64,000 bases of DNA from Methanocaldococcus infernus ME. GTDB taxonomy: Archaea > AGJL01 > Methanococci > Methanococcales > Methanocaldococcaceae. Each line of letters opens with the position of its first letter. The first letter of the stretch is position 1. The stretch lies in assembly GCF_000092305.1 (NCBI RefSeq), contig NC_014122.1:124001-188000 (forward strand). The letters are read 5' to 3'. The notes beneath the pieces are model-generated. The model saw nothing but the letters and a program-made list of their open reading frames with translations, was not told the origin of the DNA and searched no databases. Of this stretch, positions 10,817 to 21,245 are shown one piece after another. Position numbers and translations under genes: made by a program.

Positions 10817-11974
10817 ATGCTAATAAAAAGTGTAATCTCATATAAAGAGGCTTTAGAGATAGTAAAGAAACATTTTAAGCCAAATATCTCAGAGGTTAGT
10901 TTAATCAACTCCCTTAATAAGATTTGTGGAGAGGACATTAAAGCTTTAATCTCTCTCCCTTACTTCAAAAGCTCAGCCATGGATGGCTATGCAGTTAGAG
11001 CTGAGGATGTTAGAGGAGCAAGTGAAACAAATCCAATTATTTTAAGGTTGGTTGATAAAGAGGAGATTGATGAAGGAGAGGCTAAGAAAGTATTTACTGG
11101 CTCTCCTCTGCCAGAGAATGCTGATTCAGTTGTAATGAAAGAGTTTTGTAGAGAAGATAATGAATTAGTCGAAGTTTATAAAACTGTATTTAAAGGAGAG
11201 AATGTTAGAGAGATTGGAGAGGATGTTAAGAAGGGAGAACTTATCTTAAAAAAGGGAGATAAGATTAGAGGTTTTCACTTAGCTCTACTCTCTTCCTTAG
11301 GGGTTAGGAAAGTTAAGGTTTATGACTTAACCTTTGGGATTATAAATACTGGAGATGAACTTATAGAGTTGGAAGAATTTAATATTAATAAATTAAACCA
11401 CAAGATAGTTAACTCTAACCTCTTTTTACTCTCTGGCTTAATTAATGAGTTGGGCTTTAACTACAAATACTATGGAATTGTTAAAGATGACCCAGAGAAA
11501 TTAAAAGATGTTATTAAAAAGGCTATAGATGAGGTTGATTCTCTAATCATTACTGGAGGTACATCTGTGGGAGAGAGAGACTATAGTGTAAAAGTAGCTA
11601 AGGAGCTTGGAACTTTGTTAATACATGGAGTTAATACAAGGCCTGGCAAGCCCTTTGCCTTCTCTTTAATAAAGGATAAGCCTGTCTTCCTACTCTCTGG
11701 CTATCCTGTTGCCCTACTAACACAGTTTGAGCTCTTTATCTATAGGTTAATAACCAAGAGAAAAAAAGTTAAGTTACCCCTCTCAAGAGGAGTAGCTTCA
11801 GAGCTTGGAAGATTAGATCTATTAAGAGTTAAGGTTTATGACAAAGTTGAGCCTCTAAGGATAGGAGGAAGTGGAATTATAAGCTCTTTAATTAAGAGTG
11901 ATGGCTATCTTCTAATCCCTGAAAATGTTGAAGGCTATGAGAAAGGAGAAGAGGTAGAAGTGTATCTATGGTAA
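10817..11974 (+). CDS. moeA: Molybdopterin molybdenumtransferase MoeA
   Basis: 385 residues. MoeA inserts molybdate or tungstate into adenylated molybdopterin, needed here for formylmethanofuran and formate dehydrogenases. Visible: SAMDGYAVRAEDV near the N-terminus, IFTGSPLPENADSVVMKE-like sequence, LNTGDEL-type INTGDELIE, the MoaB-fold signature LIITGGTSVGERDYS, and RPGKPFAFSLI followed by LSGYPVALLTQFELF. RBS GTGATAAC precedes ATG 10817. It overlaps the next gene (ATGGTAA) and is functionally related to the tungstate/molybdate transporter at 45-48 kb. Confidence 0.93.
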   Translation: MLIKSVISYKEALEIVKKHFKPNISEVSLINSLNKICGEDIKALISLPYFKSSAMDGYAVRAEDVRGASETNPIILRLVDKEEIDEGEAKKVFTGSPLPENADSVVMKEFCREDNELVEVYKTVFKGENVREIGEDVKKGELILKKGDKIRGFHLALLSSLGVRKVKVYDLTFGIINTGDELIELEEFNINKLNHKIVNSNLFLLSGLINELGFNYKYYGIVKDDPEKLKDVIKKAIDEVDSLIITGGTSVGERDYSVKVAKELGTLLIHGVNTRPGKPFAFSLIKDKPVFLLSGYPVALLTQFELFIYRLITKRKKVKLPLSRGVASELGRLDLLRVKVYDKVEPLRIGGSGIISSLIKSDGYLLIPENVEGYEKGEEVEVYLW

Positions 11975-13134
11975 TCTATATAATCTTAGGCTCCCTCTGT
12001 GGAATCTTTACAGGCTTAATTCCAGGAATACATCCTAATAATATTGTAGCTCTCTCTTTTATCTTCTCTCCATTACTTGGAGAGAATTATCCTTACTTCT
12101 TAGTTTCTTTGGTTATTACTCACTACTTTATCAACTTCATTCCCTCAGCTCTCTTAGGAGTTCCTGATGATGAAACAGCCATGTCAGTGTTACCTATGCA
12201 TAAACTAACCCTAAAAGGAAGGGCTTATGAAGCCATCTTCTTAGCTGGCTTAGGAAGTTTTTTAGGAGTTATCTTCTCCTTAGTGATAAGTTTAATTATA
12301 GTTCTCTTAAGTTTTGACATAAATAAGGTTTATTTAGTGATCAAGCCCTTCCTACCAATAATTTTGTCTCTCTTTATTTTACACCAAATTTTAACATCAA
12401 AGAATATCTATGATCTTCTAACCATTTTCCTCTCAGGAATCTTTGGGATAATCATCTTCTACTTAAACCCAAGTTTTAACTCAACTTTAACAGCTGTCTT
12501 TACTGGGATGTTTGGAATTCCCCTACTTTTAAACAACCTAAAAGAGCAAAAATTTATAACTCAGCATATTAAAGAGGTAGAATTTAAATTAAGCTATTTA
12601 AAATCCATCTTCTTCTCTTCAGTTGTTGGCTTCTTCAGAATGTTCCTTCCAGCAGTTAGTGGGGCTCAGTTAAACTATATCTTAGGGAAAATCATAAAAG
12701 AGGAAGATATAGAGAACTTTTTAGTCTCTCAAGGCTCTATAGTGTTGTCTAATGAAGTCTTTTCCCTATTAGCTGTCTTTTTTATAGGCACTGGGAGAAG
12801 TGGAACAGCCAAGGCTTTAGAAACTCTTAACTTGAACTTACTTTCTCTTTTATTGGCCACATTTTTAGCATCAACTTTAGCATTCATTATATTGATTAAC
12901 TTATCAAAATATCTAATTAAAGTTCTACAGAGGGTTAATTTTAAAGTAGTTTCAGTTTTCTTTATATTCTTATCTTCCTCTATAGTTATCATCATCTCCT
13001 ATAATCATCTCCTCTATCACTTAGTTGTCTATCTAACCTCTATAGCCATTGGCTTAATAGCTACAAGGGGGAATATGTCAAACATGATTAATGTCTTGAC
13101 ATTTCCAACTATATTAATGTTGGTGAAACCATGA
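11968..13134 (+). CDS. TctA-like multi-span membrane protein
   Basis: 388 residues with about ten or more transmembrane helices, resembling the archaeal TctA-related family (COG1784/DUF112-like). Typical features are the N-terminal [14 protein letters not shown] (TctA GxxPGxxP/H motif), [26 protein letters not shown], and a second-half repeat with [19 protein letters not shown]. In bacteria TctA is the large membrane subunit of a tripartite tricarboxylate transporter, but no TctB/TctC partner is present here, so the substrate is unknown. It lies in an overlapping string moeA-this-serS; its stop overlaps the serS ATG. Confidence 0.75.
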   Translation: MVIYIILGSLCGIFTGLIPGIHPNNIVALSFIFSPLLGENYPYFLVSLVITHYFINFIPSALLGVPDDETAMSVLPMHKLTLKGRAYEAIFLAGLGSFLGVIFSLVISLIIVLLSFDINKVYLVIKPFLPIILSLFILHQILTSKNIYDLLTIFLSGIFGIIIFYLNPSFNSTLTAVFTGMFGIPLLLNNLKEQKFITQHIKEVEFKLSYLKSIFFSSVVGFFRMFLPAVSGAQLNYILGKIIKEEDIENFLVSQGSIVLSNEVFSLLAVFFIGTGRSGTAKALETLNLNLLSLLLATFLASTLAFIILINLSKYLIKVLQRVNFKVVSVFFIFLSSSIVIIISYNHLLYHLVVYLTSIAIGLIATRGNMSNMINVLTFPTILMLVKP

Positions 13135-14654
13135 AATTCCTCTTAGATGGAAAACTAATTTTTAGTAAAGAGATTGATGAAGAAGCTAAAGAAGAGATAA
13201 AGAGGTTCTTAGAAGGAGAAGCTAAAGAGTTGCTGAAGAAAGGAGTTCCTAAAGGAAAAGAAGGAGCTAAAATAGTTGATTATAAAGTTGAGGGGAACAA
13301 ATTACTCCTAACCATAGAATCTGGAAGATATGCAAGGGCTCATGACTCTATATTAAGGTTAAAGAAAGCTTTATCTCAACTCTTAGGGAAGAAGTATAGG
13401 ATAGGAGTTAGAAAGGTGGAGATTGATCTATATAAGGTTGAGATTGAGACAGATAGAGAAATTGATATAAAGATTCCTGAGTGTGAAGTCATTTCTGAGA
13501 AAGATAAAGTAGTCTTAATCTTTAAAGACATGTCTGAGAGTGATATAAGGAGAAATGTTATAGATAGAGCTGTTAAACTAATATTAAGTGAGCTTGAAAA
13601 AGAGGAAGATTTAACTAAAAAAGTTTGTAAGATACCACCAGGAACTATAGTTAGAGAGTACAAAGCCAAGAGAAAGATAACCTTTGATGAGGATGTAACT
13701 GATGTTGCTGAAAGGCTTGGCTGGATAAAAAAGTTCCCTGGAAGAGGACAGTGGTTTTATGCTCCACCTATGGCCTCTCTATTTAGAGCATTTGAAGACT
13801 TGATAGTTGAGAAGATTAAAAAAATTGGATTTGTTGAAGCTCTATTTCCTAAGTTGATTCCATTAGAGATTATGTATAAGATGAGATACTTAGAGGGCTT
13901 ACCAGAGGGAATGTTCTATGTTTGCCCTCCAAAGAGAGAGCCTGAGCTTTTTGAAGAGTTTGTTAAGGAGATGATGATAAAGAAAGAGATCCCAATAGAG
14001 AAATTGAAAAGTCTTTTAAGAAATCCTTCCTATGTCTTAGCTCCAGCACAGTGTGAGCCATTCTATCAATTCTTAGAGGGGGAGTTAATAGATGTTGATA
14101 AACCAATTATGTTTTTTGACAGAAGTGGATGGACATACAGATGGGAAGGTGGAGGAGCAAGAGGTTTAGATAGGGTTAATGAATTCCTCAGGGTTGAGTG
14201 TGTCTGGGCTGGTTCCCCTGAGGTTGTTGAAGAGATAAGGGATAAAACTTTAAAGGTTGCTGAAGAGCTTGCTGAAGAACTTGACTTAGAGTATTGGGTT
14301 GAGGTCGGAGATGATCCTTTCTACTTAGAAGGTAGGAAGAAGGAGGAGAGGAATATAGAGTTCCCAGAGGTTCCTAAGTATGAGATGAGGCTCTATCTTC
14401 CATATATAAAGGATGAGAGGAAAGGGGTGGCTGTAACCTCAGCTAATGTCCATGGAACCCACTTTGTTGAGGGCTTTAAAATTAAAGATTATAAGAATAG
14501 GAAAGTTTGGACAGGCTGTACTGGTTATGGAATAACAAGGTGGGTTGTTGGTTTCTTGGCACAGTATGGATTTAACTTTGATGACTGGCCAGAGAAGGTT
14601 AAGAAGAGAATAGGAAAGCTTCCAGAGGTTCCTAAGTTAGTAAGTTGGCCATGA
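13131..14654 (+). CDS. serS: Seryl-tRNA synthetase, methanogenic type
   Basis: 507-residue class II synthetase of the rare type-2 SerRS found in methanogens. It charges tRNA-Ser (and tRNA-Sec where present) and holds a catalytic zinc. The N-terminal 170 residues form the family-specific tRNA-binding domain ([23 protein letters not shown]). The core shows [21 protein letters not shown], the zinc-ligand region [11 protein letters not shown], motif 2 around [28 protein letters not shown], and motif 3-like [19 protein letters not shown]. Translation is coupled to the upstream membrane protein gene. The 3' end overlaps the convergent CobQ-like gene by 23 bp. Confidence 0.95.
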   Translation: MKFLLDGKLIFSKEIDEEAKEEIKRFLEGEAKELLKKGVPKGKEGAKIVDYKVEGNKLLLTIESGRYARAHDSILRLKKALSQLLGKKYRIGVRKVEIDLYKVEIETDREIDIKIPECEVISEKDKVVLIFKDMSESDIRRNVIDRAVKLILSELEKEEDLTKKVCKIPPGTIVREYKAKRKITFDEDVTDVAERLGWIKKFPGRGQWFYAPPMASLFRAFEDLIVEKIKKIGFVEALFPKLIPLEIMYKMRYLEGLPEGMFYVCPPKREPELFEEFVKEMMIKKEIPIEKLKSLLRNPSYVLAPAQCEPFYQFLEGELIDVDKPIMFFDRSGWTYRWEGGGARGLDRVNEFLRVECVWAGSPEVVEEIRDKTLKVAEELAEELDLEYWVEVGDDPFYLEGRKKEERNIEFPEVPKYEMRLYLPYIKDERKGVAVTSANVHGTHFVEGFKIKDYKNRKVWTGCTGYGITRWVVGFLAQYGFNFDDWPEKVKKRIGKLPEVPKLVSWP

Positions 14655-16011
14655 ATTTATCAAGCTCTTTTAAAAACTCTTCCTCTTCAACCTCTCTTAA
14701 GCTAATTTTTGGAATCTCCAACTTTAAGTTTAACTCCTTAGCCTTCTTACAAAATTCATGGTAGTCTATTTCAACCTCAGGGATTAAGCCTCTCTTCTCC
14801 TCACCAAGCTTTTTAACACCACAAACTTTAATATTGTATTTTTCAGCCAACTTTTTTATCTTCTCAAACAATTCAAAATTATAAACCTTATTTAAAATAA
14901 TTCCTTCAACTTTCACACCATTCTCTTCTAAGAATTTTTTATAGATTAAACTTTCTAAGAAAGCCCCTTCTATCCCTGATAGGTTACAAGAGGCTATAAT
15001 ATAAACAGGAAATCCAAGCTTCTTAGCCACTTGATAGGAAGAGATATTCTTTAAAGCTCCTGTTAATACTCCCATCACTCCCTCTACAATATAGTAGTTA
15101 TATTTAGAATTTTTAACAAATTCTTTAAACTCTTCAACAGAGCACCAACCTCTTCCTCCTATCTCTATGCTGTTATACTTACTCATCTCCTCCCTTAGAA
15201 GATAGAGAGAGGGAACTATATCTCTAACATCTCCACCAATCTTAGCCACAAAAACTTTCCCATCTAAGTGATAAGTAAGAGATGTTGTCAATAGGGTTTT
15301 CCCAGCATTGGAGCTTGTTCCTAATAAAACTACTCCTCTCTTTCCCAAGCTTTCCTTATACTCTTTATATGCTAAAGCCCTTTTTCTTAACTCTTCTCTC
15401 AAAATTTTATTTTTTTTAAAGATCTCTTCTTTCTCTTCCTCAGAAACCTTAAAAATCTCAAAAAACTTATCTCTAACCTCTCTATTGTCTAAAAATCTAT
15501 GCACTAAGGTGCCAAAAACCTTATTTTTATAAGCTCCAGAAATAATTTCCTTCTCTTCAAACTTATAATTTAGCTTCTTAACCTTTGAAACTGTCAAAAC
15601 CTTGGTTTTCCCATAAATTTTAACATCTCCATAGGTGTGACAGTGAAAGCCCTCTCCCTCTATGTTGTCAAAAGCTTTAAACTTAACCCAATCAGTACAA
15701 ACCAATGGAGAGAATTCAACTTCCAATAAGCCTAAGCCCTCAACAATTTTCGGCTTTTCACTCTTTCTTCCTATATCTATCCTTTCTCCCAAAATTTGAA
15801 AGCCACTACAGATTCCAATTATGTAGCCATCAAACTCTCTAATAACTTCTAAATTAACCCCTCTCTCTATCAATGAACCTCCAGGGATTATTAGAGCATC
15901 TAAATTTTTAATTTCATTTAGGTTATTTTCATCAACTATCTTAGTTGGCAGATAACCAAAGGTTTCAAAGCATGGGAGAGAACTCTTAATATCTAAGATC
16001 CCTATCTCCAT
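14632..16011 (-). CDS. CobQ/CobB-like amidotransferase-ATPase with reversed domain order
   Basis: About 459 residues. Residues 1 to about 190 are a CobQ-type class I glutamine amidotransferase domain: [10 protein letters not shown], nucleophile Cys in [25 protein letters not shown], and a catalytic-type His in [11 protein letters not shown]. From about 225 a DTBS/CobQ-type P-loop domain follows: [42 protein letters not shown]. Canonical CobQ/CobB have the ATPase first and the amidotransferase last, so the order is inverted. It probably amidates carboxylates of a corrinoid, tetrapyrrole or similar substrate; the real substrate is unknown. ATG 16011, one base after the apgM stop and behind GGGG, is preferred over the longer in-frame ATG at 16032. 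Confidence 0.75.
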   Translation of the reverse strand: MEIGILDIKSSLPCFETFGYLPTKIVDENNLNEIKNLDALIIPGGSLIERGVNLEVIREFDGYIIGICSGFQILGERIDIGRKSEKPKIVEGLGLLEVEFSPLVCTDWVKFKAFDNIEGEGFHCHTYGDVKIYGKTKVLTVSKVKKLNYKFEEKEIISGAYKNKVFGTLVHRFLDNREVRDKFFEIFKVSEEEKEEIFKKNKILREELRKRALAYKEYKESLGKRGVVLLGTSSNAGKTLLTTSLTYHLDGKVFVAKIGGDVRDIVPSLYLLREEMSKYNSIEIGGRGWCSVEEFKEFVKNSKYNYYIVEGVMGVLTGALKNISSYQVAKKLGFPVYIIASCNLSGIEGAFLESLIYKKFLEENGVKVEGIILNKVYNFELFEKIKKLAEKYNIKVCGVKKLGEEKRGLIPEVEIDYHEFCKKAKELNLKLEIPKISLREVEEEEFLKELDKFMANLLT

Positions 16012-16012
16012 C

Positions 16013-17212
16013 TTAAGCCCCAAACTTCTCATTTCTATTTGTTAAGTCTAAAAGAATTCTCATTAAATGCTCTCCCTTAATCCAATGTAAAGAGCCTTTA
16101 GCACAGCTGAATTCATCAAAGTTCTTAACATCATCTCTTCTAACACTCTTCCCCCAGATAACTATAGGAACAGGATCAGCTGAGTGGTCTTTAACTTCTA
16201 TTGGTGATGAGTGATCAGAGGTTAGAACAAAGTAAAGCTCATCTTTTGATATATTGTTAAATATAATGTTTAAGAGCTTATCAATCTCTTCAATAATCCT
16301 CTTCTTCTCTTCATACTTTCCATCATGGCTTGCCTCATCCGCAAGCTTGACATTTACTAAGGTGAAGTCATACTTCTTAATCTTATCAATGATTATCTTA
16401 GCCCTCTCTTCAACACTCATCTTTTTCTCATTAATTTCATATGTATCTAAACCCAACATCTTACCAATTCCCATTATTAAGGCTGTGCCAGCTATACAAC
16501 AGCCTCTCATTCCATATCTTTCATAAAATTTCTCAACCTTAGGAACCTTCCCCCCACCTCTTGGTAAGACAATATTAGCCTTTGGTAACCCTCTCTTAGC
16601 CCTCTCTATGTTGATTGGATGCTTATCTAACTTCTCATAAACAATCTTTAACAGCTTGTTCAAAACTTCAGCTGTCTTCTTTCCCTCTTCACTTAGAGCC
16701 TTAACCTCTGGAACCTCTCCCTCTTTGTGTGGATCTCCATCACTAACCTTATCAGAAACATCTCCTCTTAAAACCAATGCTCCCCTATAACCCTTACTTT
16801 TGAATAAAATTTTAACTCCATCTATCTCCAACCCATCAATTTCCTTCTCCAACTCTTTAGCTTCCTCTTCACTTATCCTTCCAGCCCTTCTATCAACAAC
16901 TTTAAAATTTTCATCAACTGTTGCAAAATTACATCTAAAGGCTACATCTCCCTCTTTCAACTCCATTCCTAACCCAAAAGCCTCTAATGGACCTCTTCCT
17001 GTATATACTTTATAAGGATCATAGCCAAGTATGGCCAAGTGTGAAGTGTCACTTCCTGGCCTAATTCCAATGTCTATAGCATTCATCAACCCACAGATCC
17101 CTTCTTCAGCAATCTTATCCATAGTTGGAGTCTTAGCCTCTTTTAAAGGAGTTAATCCCTTCTCATTAGGCCTATCTCCAAGGCCATCAATGATAAAGAT
17201 AACAATTTTCAT
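16013..17212 (-). CDS. apgM: 2,3-bisphosphoglycerate-independent phosphoglycerate mutase, archaeal type
   Basis: 399 residues of the alkaline-phosphatase superfamily ApgM, interconverting 3- and 2-phosphoglycerate in gluconeogenesis/glycolysis. Metal-binding segments are visible: [21 protein letters not shown] at the start, the Ser-containing [46 protein letters not shown], and [25 protein letters not shown] near the end. Start ATG 17212 follows GGAGGATTGAT. It overlaps the antiporter stop (ATGA) upstream and is one base from the CobQ-like gene downstream, so the three form one operon. Confidence 0.95.
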   Translation of the reverse strand: MKIVIFIIDGLGDRPNEKGLTPLKEAKTPTMDKIAEEGICGLMNAIDIGIRPGSDTSHLAILGYDPYKVYTGRGPLEAFGLGMELKEGDVAFRCNFATVDENFKVVDRRAGRISEEEAKELEKEIDGLEIDGVKILFKSKGYRGALVLRGDVSDKVSDGDPHKEGEVPEVKALSEEGKKTAEVLNKLLKIVYEKLDKHPINIERAKRGLPKANIVLPRGGGKVPKVEKFYERYGMRGCCIAGTALIMGIGKMLGLDTYEINEKKMSVEERAKIIIDKIKKYDFTLVNVKLADEASHDGKYEEKKRIIEEIDKLLNIIFNNISKDELYFVLTSDHSSPIEVKDHSADPVPIVIWGKSVRRDDVKNFDEFSCAKGSLHWIKGEHLMRILLDLTNRNEKFGA

Positions 17213-18351
17213 ATCAATCCTCCTCTCAAGTAGTTCTTTAACACTGTAGGGATTAAGGTTGAAGAAATTACTGATAGAGCTATAATTGAAATAAATACAC
17301 TTTCATTAATAATATTTAGGTTTAATCCTATGTATGCAGCCACTAAGGATGCTGAGATCTTAGGAATTGTTAGCATAGCCCCAACTATACACTCTCTTTT
17401 ATCATACTTTAGTAGTTTAAGAGCAATATAGCCAGACAAGAACTTTAAAATGATGGATGAAACTATAATAATAAAGATGATTTCAAAGTAATTGAAGTTT
17501 ATAGCCCTAATATTAACCTCCATTCCAAGCTTTAAAAAGAATATTGGGATAAAAAAGCCATAACCAATGGCATTTAAATTTTTATTTAATAGTTTATCAT
17601 GCTCCTCCTTTGTTAGAGCTTCACTTATGGCTAAGCCAGAGATGAAGGAGCCAACTATTGGATGTAATCCTAAGAGCTCACCAGCAAGGATGGAGATGAA
17701 GAGGATAAAGAGAACAAAGTGAATTCTTTGAGCATGTAACTTCTCAAATAACTTTAGGATATATTTAGAGACCAGTGGGATTAGTAGAAGTAAGATAATA
17801 ATATAAAAAAATGTGAGGAAAACAAAGCTTCCTATTTCTCCACCTAACTTAAGTTTAATGACTACAGAGAGCAACAATAGAGTTAAGAGATCAGTGGTTA
17901 CAGTAGAGCTTAATATTAAAGTTCCTAACCTACTCTTAGTAAGATTTAGCTCATCTAAGAGAGAATAGACAATAGCTACTGAGTGGGAGGCAAAGATAAC
18001 AGTTAATAACAAAGATCCTAAAAAATCCAAACCTAAAAATTTCCCTACTATATAACCTCCAATTCCTGGGATAGTGATGGAGAAAAAAGTTAATATCAAA
18101 GAATTCTTAAACTCATTTTTCAAGGTTTCATTATCCACTTCCAAGCCTGCTAAGAACATTAGCATAATAGCTCCAAACTCTCCAAAGGCTTTTAAGGTTT
18201 CATCTACTTGTAATATGTTTAACCCATAGGGCCCTATTATAATCCCAGCCAAGATTAGAGAAGTGATACTTGGAATCCTAAATTTCTTTAATAGATTGGG
18301 AACTATAAAGATAATGGACATAATAATAAAGAAAAATGCATATAAATCCAT
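17209..18351 (-). CDS. CPA2-family cation/proton antiporter
   Basis: About 380 residues with roughly twelve transmembrane helices, of the NhaP/KefB/MJ1275-like monovalent cation:proton antiporter-2 family. Typical stretches: RIPSITSLILAGIIIGPYGLN, FGAIMLMFLAGLEVDNETLK, LTVIFASHSVAIVYSLLDE, GLHPIVGSFISGLAISEAL, and IFFLKLGMEVNI. Asp in AGLEVD and the SH/AT dyad region fit ion exchange. There is no C-terminal TrkA/NAD-binding domain. The frame opens at TTG 18366, but ATG 18351 behind GGATGGGTC is the simpler start. It heads the apgM/CobQ-like transcript. Confidence 0.85.
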   Translation of the reverse strand: MDLYAFFFIIMSIIFIVPNLLKKFRIPSITSLILAGIIIGPYGLNILQVDETLKAFGEFGAIMLMFLAGLEVDNETLKNEFKNSLILTFFSITIPGIGGYIVGKFLGLDFLGSLLLTVIFASHSVAIVYSLLDELNLTKSRLGTLILSSTVTTDLLTLLLLSVVIKLKLGGEIGSFVFLTFFYIIILLLLIPLVSKYILKLFEKLHAQRIHFVLFILFISILAGELLGLHPIVGSFISGLAISEALTKEEHDKLLNKNLNAIGYGFFIPIFFLKLGMEVNIRAINFNYFEIIFIIIVSSIILKFLSGYIALKLLKYDKRECIVGAMLTIPKISASLVAAYIGLNLNIINESVFISIIALSVISSTLIPTVLKNYLRGGLI

Positions 18352-18420
18352 AAATGACCCATCCAATTTTATAGCTAATTCTAAGACTATAAGAATTATA
18401 AAAATGTTTTGTGATGTTTT

Positions 18421-19449
18421 ATGTATCTTGTTCTCATTGTTGATTTAGATGATGATGTTGGAAGAAAAGCAGGGTTAAAAACCCCTATATTGGGAAGAGA
18501 GGAATGTATAAAGGCAGCTATAAAGTTAGGGCTTTCTGATCCAGGGGATAGTGATATCAACTCCATACTTGGAGGAGTTAAGCTATATGATGAGCTAAAA
18601 AAGGAAGGGGCTGAGATAGCAATAGTTTCCGGGTCTAAGGATGTGGAATCTAAGGAGTGTGCTGAAAAGATTAAAGGACAGTTAGACTTTCTACTAAATC
18701 TATATTCTCCTAAGTTCATTTATGTGGTTTCTGATGGAAAAGAGGATGAGCTAATTATTAACTACTTAAAAGGGCATGATATTTTTGTCTGGAAAAAGAG
18801 GATTGTAGTTAAACAGAGTGAAACCTTAGAATCAACTTACTACTTACTACAGGAGTTTATAAAAAAGACTATGGAAGAATATATCCCTTTAATCTTAACC
18901 TTTGTAGGCTTCTCTTTCCTACTCTATGCCATCTTTGCAGACATGGGTTGGAGATTAGTTATTGGAATTTTAGGGATCTATATATTAGCTGAGGCCAGTG
19001 GGGTTAGAAAAAAGTTATTTAATAGGTTAGATGAGGGCTCTGAACTCATAAACATTGAGCCTATAAGTTATGCTGCCTTCATTGTTGTTATCTTATTGGG
19101 AATTCTATATTCTTATAGTGTAACTCCAAAGTTTGATAATTTAAATTTATATATTGGAGAGTTTATATTAAACTTTTTAGACCCTCTAACTCTCTCTCTC
19201 ATTATTCTCTTGGTTGGTAGATTTATCAGTAGAGTTATTAATTTAGAGGAGAATATATTTTCATTAATTAAGAGATATATCTTTTATCTAATCTGTATAT
19301 TTATACTTAGAGAGTTCTTAGCCAATGGGGCAAAGTATATTATGGGAACTCTAAGTTTCTTAAACTTCTCTCTCTATGTCATTGTTTATTTAATAGTTAT
19401 TATAATATTGACAGTTATCCTATTCTCTAAAGAATCTGGGAAAAAATGA
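18421..19449 (+). CDS. DUF373 family membrane protein
   Basis: 342 residues. The N-terminal 150 residues are a soluble domain with VLIVDLDDDVGRKAG, DPGDSDINSILGGVKLYDELKKEG, IAIVSGSKDV and IYVVSDGKEDE, the signatures of archaeal DUF373. The C-terminal half carries about six hydrophobic helices. The nucleotide/phosphate-like acidic loop (DLDDD) suggests ligand binding, but the function of the family is not known. ATG 18421 sits behind GTGATG. It overlaps corA by 4 bp, so the two are translationally coupled, and the soluble sensor-like domain might relate to ion transport. Confidence 0.8.
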   Translation: MYLVLIVDLDDDVGRKAGLKTPILGREECIKAAIKLGLSDPGDSDINSILGGVKLYDELKKEGAEIAIVSGSKDVESKECAEKIKGQLDFLLNLYSPKFIYVVSDGKEDELIINYLKGHDIFVWKKRIVVKQSETLESTYYLLQEFIKKTMEEYIPLILTFVGFSFLLYAIFADMGWRLVIGILGIYILAEASGVRKKLFNRLDEGSELINIEPISYAAFIVVILLGILYSYSVTPKFDNLNLYIGEFILNFLDPLTLSLIILLVGRFISRVINLEENIFSLIKRYIFYLICIFILREFLANGAKYIMGTLSFLNFSLYVIVYLIVIIILTVILFSKESGKK

Positions 19450-20390
19450 TAAAGATCATAGGAGTTAAAGAGAAGTGTATTGAACAAATAGAAAGCTTAG
19501 AAGATTTGAAGCCTGAGAAGTATAATATAGTTTGGATAGACTGTTATGACCCAAGAGATGAAGAGCTCTATAAAATTTCAAAATTTTTAGGGATTTCTAT
19601 AAGTGATCTACAGGCTGGGCTTGATGATCAAGAGATCCCAAGAATTGAGGAGGAAGAAAATTATTACTTAATAATTTATAGAACTCCTCTTTTAGAGGAA
19701 TATAGTACTTCAATCCTTGGAATTTTTATAAAGGATAATATTGTTCTAACTATCCATCCTGAAAAGATTAAGTCAATAGAGAGAATTTATAACATAGTAA
19801 TAACAAGAAATCCTAATGTTTTTAAGAGCATTGGCTTCTTTATTTATGTAATTCTAAATGAGGTTACAAGAAGTTACTCAAGGATATTGGTTAGCTTAGA
19901 GGATGAACTGGAAGAGCTTGAGGATAAAATTATAAGTGGCTTTGACCAAAAAATTATTGAAAAAATTTTACATTTAAGAAAAACATTAGTTTATTTTCAT
20001 AAAGCATTAATAGCCAATAGAGATGTGTTAGTCCTCCTTAAAAGGAAATATTTACCAATAATTGGGAAAGAAGATAAGGAGAACTTTGAAGATCTTTATT
20101 ATGACACATTACAGCTTATAGACATGTCAGCAACATACAGAGAGGTTTTAACCTCAATGATGGACATAAGCTTATCTCTTGAAAATATAAAGATGAATCA
20201 GATAGTTAAGATCTTGACTATGGTTACTACCATCTTTGCCATCCCTATGTGGATCACTGGAATATTTGGGATGAATTTTGAATACATGCCTTTAATTTCC
20301 TCCCCATATGGATTTTGGCTATCTTTTACATTTATGCTTATATCTATAATCTTCTTCATCTATGTGTTCAAAAAGATGAGGTGGATCTAA
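19446..20390 (+). CDS. corA: CorA-type magnesium/cobalt channel
   Basis: 314 residues. A large N-terminal cytoplasmic domain (NIVWIDCYDPRDEELYKISKFLGI, then a long stalk helix ending in KMNQIVKILTMVTTIFAIPMWITGIFGMNFEYMP) leads to two C-terminal transmembrane helices. The GMN motif that ends TM1 is present in IFGMNFEYMP and a basic tail (FKKMRWI) closes the protein, both hallmarks of CorA. It conducts Mg2+ (or Co2+/Ni2+) into the cell. ATGA overlap with the DUF373 gene upstream; srp19 follows after one base. Confidence 0.93.
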   Translation: MIKIIGVKEKCIEQIESLEDLKPEKYNIVWIDCYDPRDEELYKISKFLGISISDLQAGLDDQEIPRIEEEENYYLIIYRTPLLEEYSTSILGIFIKDNIVLTIHPEKIKSIERIYNIVITRNPNVFKSIGFFIYVILNEVTRSYSRILVSLEDELEELEDKIISGFDQKIIEKILHLRKTLVYFHKALIANRDVLVLLKRKYLPIIGKEDKENFEDLYYDTLQLIDMSATYREVLTSMMDISLSLENIKMNQIVKILTMVTTIFAIPMWITGIFGMNFEYMPLISSPYGFWLSFTFMLISIIFFIYVFKKMRWI

Positions 20391-20391
20391 T

Positions 20392-20652
20392 TTGATCATC
20401 TGGCCCCAATATATAGATAAAAACAAGAGCAGAAAAGAGGGTAGGAAGGTTAGTAAAGAGATAGCTGTTAGAAATCCAAGCATAAAGTTGATTGAGAAAG
20501 CCCTAAAGAAAATGAATTTAAATTATAAAATTTATAGTGATAAGAGATATCCAAGAGAACATTGGGAGAGGGTTGGATATATAGAGGTTGAATATAATGG
20601 TAAGAAGTTAGAGTTTTTAAAAAAGCTATGTAAGGTTATAAGAGAGCTGTAA
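20392..20652 (+). CDS. srp19: Signal recognition particle protein SRP19
   Basis: 86-residue archaeal SRP19, which binds 7S RNA and helps SRP54 assemble for cotranslational targeting. The N-terminus MIIWPQYIDKNKSRKEGRKV and the central KRYPREHWERVGYIEV are diagnostic. The start is TTG at 20392, decided by the excellent RBS GAGGTGGATC just upstream inside the corA end. The 3' end overlaps the convergent cbiT gene by 17 bp. Confidence 0.95.
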   Translation: MIIWPQYIDKNKSRKEGRKVSKEIAVRNPSIKLIEKALKKMNLNYKIYSDKRYPREHWERVGYIEVEYNGKKLEFLKKLCKVIREL

Positions 20653-21172
20653 TTATATAGATAGGGTTGTGAGAGAAAAAGATATAGCCAGGAGAAATTT
20701 TTTTAGCCTTTGAAATATTTGCTAAGACAATATCTAATTTATAATTATAGCTCTCCAAGAGCTTTACTATTTTTAAAGTATTTTCTAACACTATAGTGTT
20801 AGCAACTATATGACTTACTTCTTTTTCAGCCAATATCTTTATAATCTCTTCAATATTTTTAGTGCCTCCAATGAAGGCTTTGTTGAACTCTAAATTTTTT
20901 ATAGCTTCTTCAGCCTTTCCATGGATAATTTCACAATTTTTTATATTAAATTTTTTTAAATTCTCCTTCAAATTTTCTATAGCCTCTCTATTTAGATCTA
21001 TTGAATAAACCTTCTTAGCCCTTAAAGCTATCTCTACACTCATCCCTCCAGCTCCTGAGCCTATGTCAGCTACAATATCATCCTTAGACAAACTTAATTT
21101 ATAAAGTGAGATAGCCCTAATCTCCTCTTTTGTTAGTGGCACTCTCTTAACAAATTGGTCATCAGGGATCAA
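20636..21172 (-). CDS. cbiT: Cobalt-precorrin-6B C15-methyltransferase CbiT
   Basis: 178-residue class I SAM methyltransferase. CbiT methylates C15 and decarboxylates the C12 acetate of cobalt-precorrin in anaerobic corrinoid synthesis, needed for methanogenic B12 factors. Motifs: MIPDDQFVKRVPLTKEEIRA at the N-terminus (typical of CbiT), SAM loop VADIGSGAGGMSVEIAL, YSIDLNREAIENLK, and IHGKAEEAI followed by AFIGGTKNIEEII. TTG start at 21172 behind GGTGACG. It stands alone and divergent from an HTH regulator. Confidence 0.93.
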   Translation of the reverse strand: MIPDDQFVKRVPLTKEEIRAISLYKLSLSKDDIVADIGSGAGGMSVEIALRAKKVYSIDLNREAIENLKENLKKFNIKNCEIIHGKAEEAIKNLEFNKAFIGGTKNIEEIIKILAEKEVSHIVANTIVLENTLKIVKLLESYNYKLDIVLANISKAKKISPGYIFFSHNPIYIITALL

Positions 21173-21245
21173 AAATCGTCACCTATATATAATCCTTAAT
21201 TTTAAAAATATTATATATAAAAGAAATTTAAAGATGGTGATATTA

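Noticed and set aside
16012-16032. Longer start (ATG 16032) for the CobQ-like gene
   Set aside because: It would begin within apgM without an RBS; the ATG at 16011 has GGGG at proper spacing and follows the apgM stop by one base.
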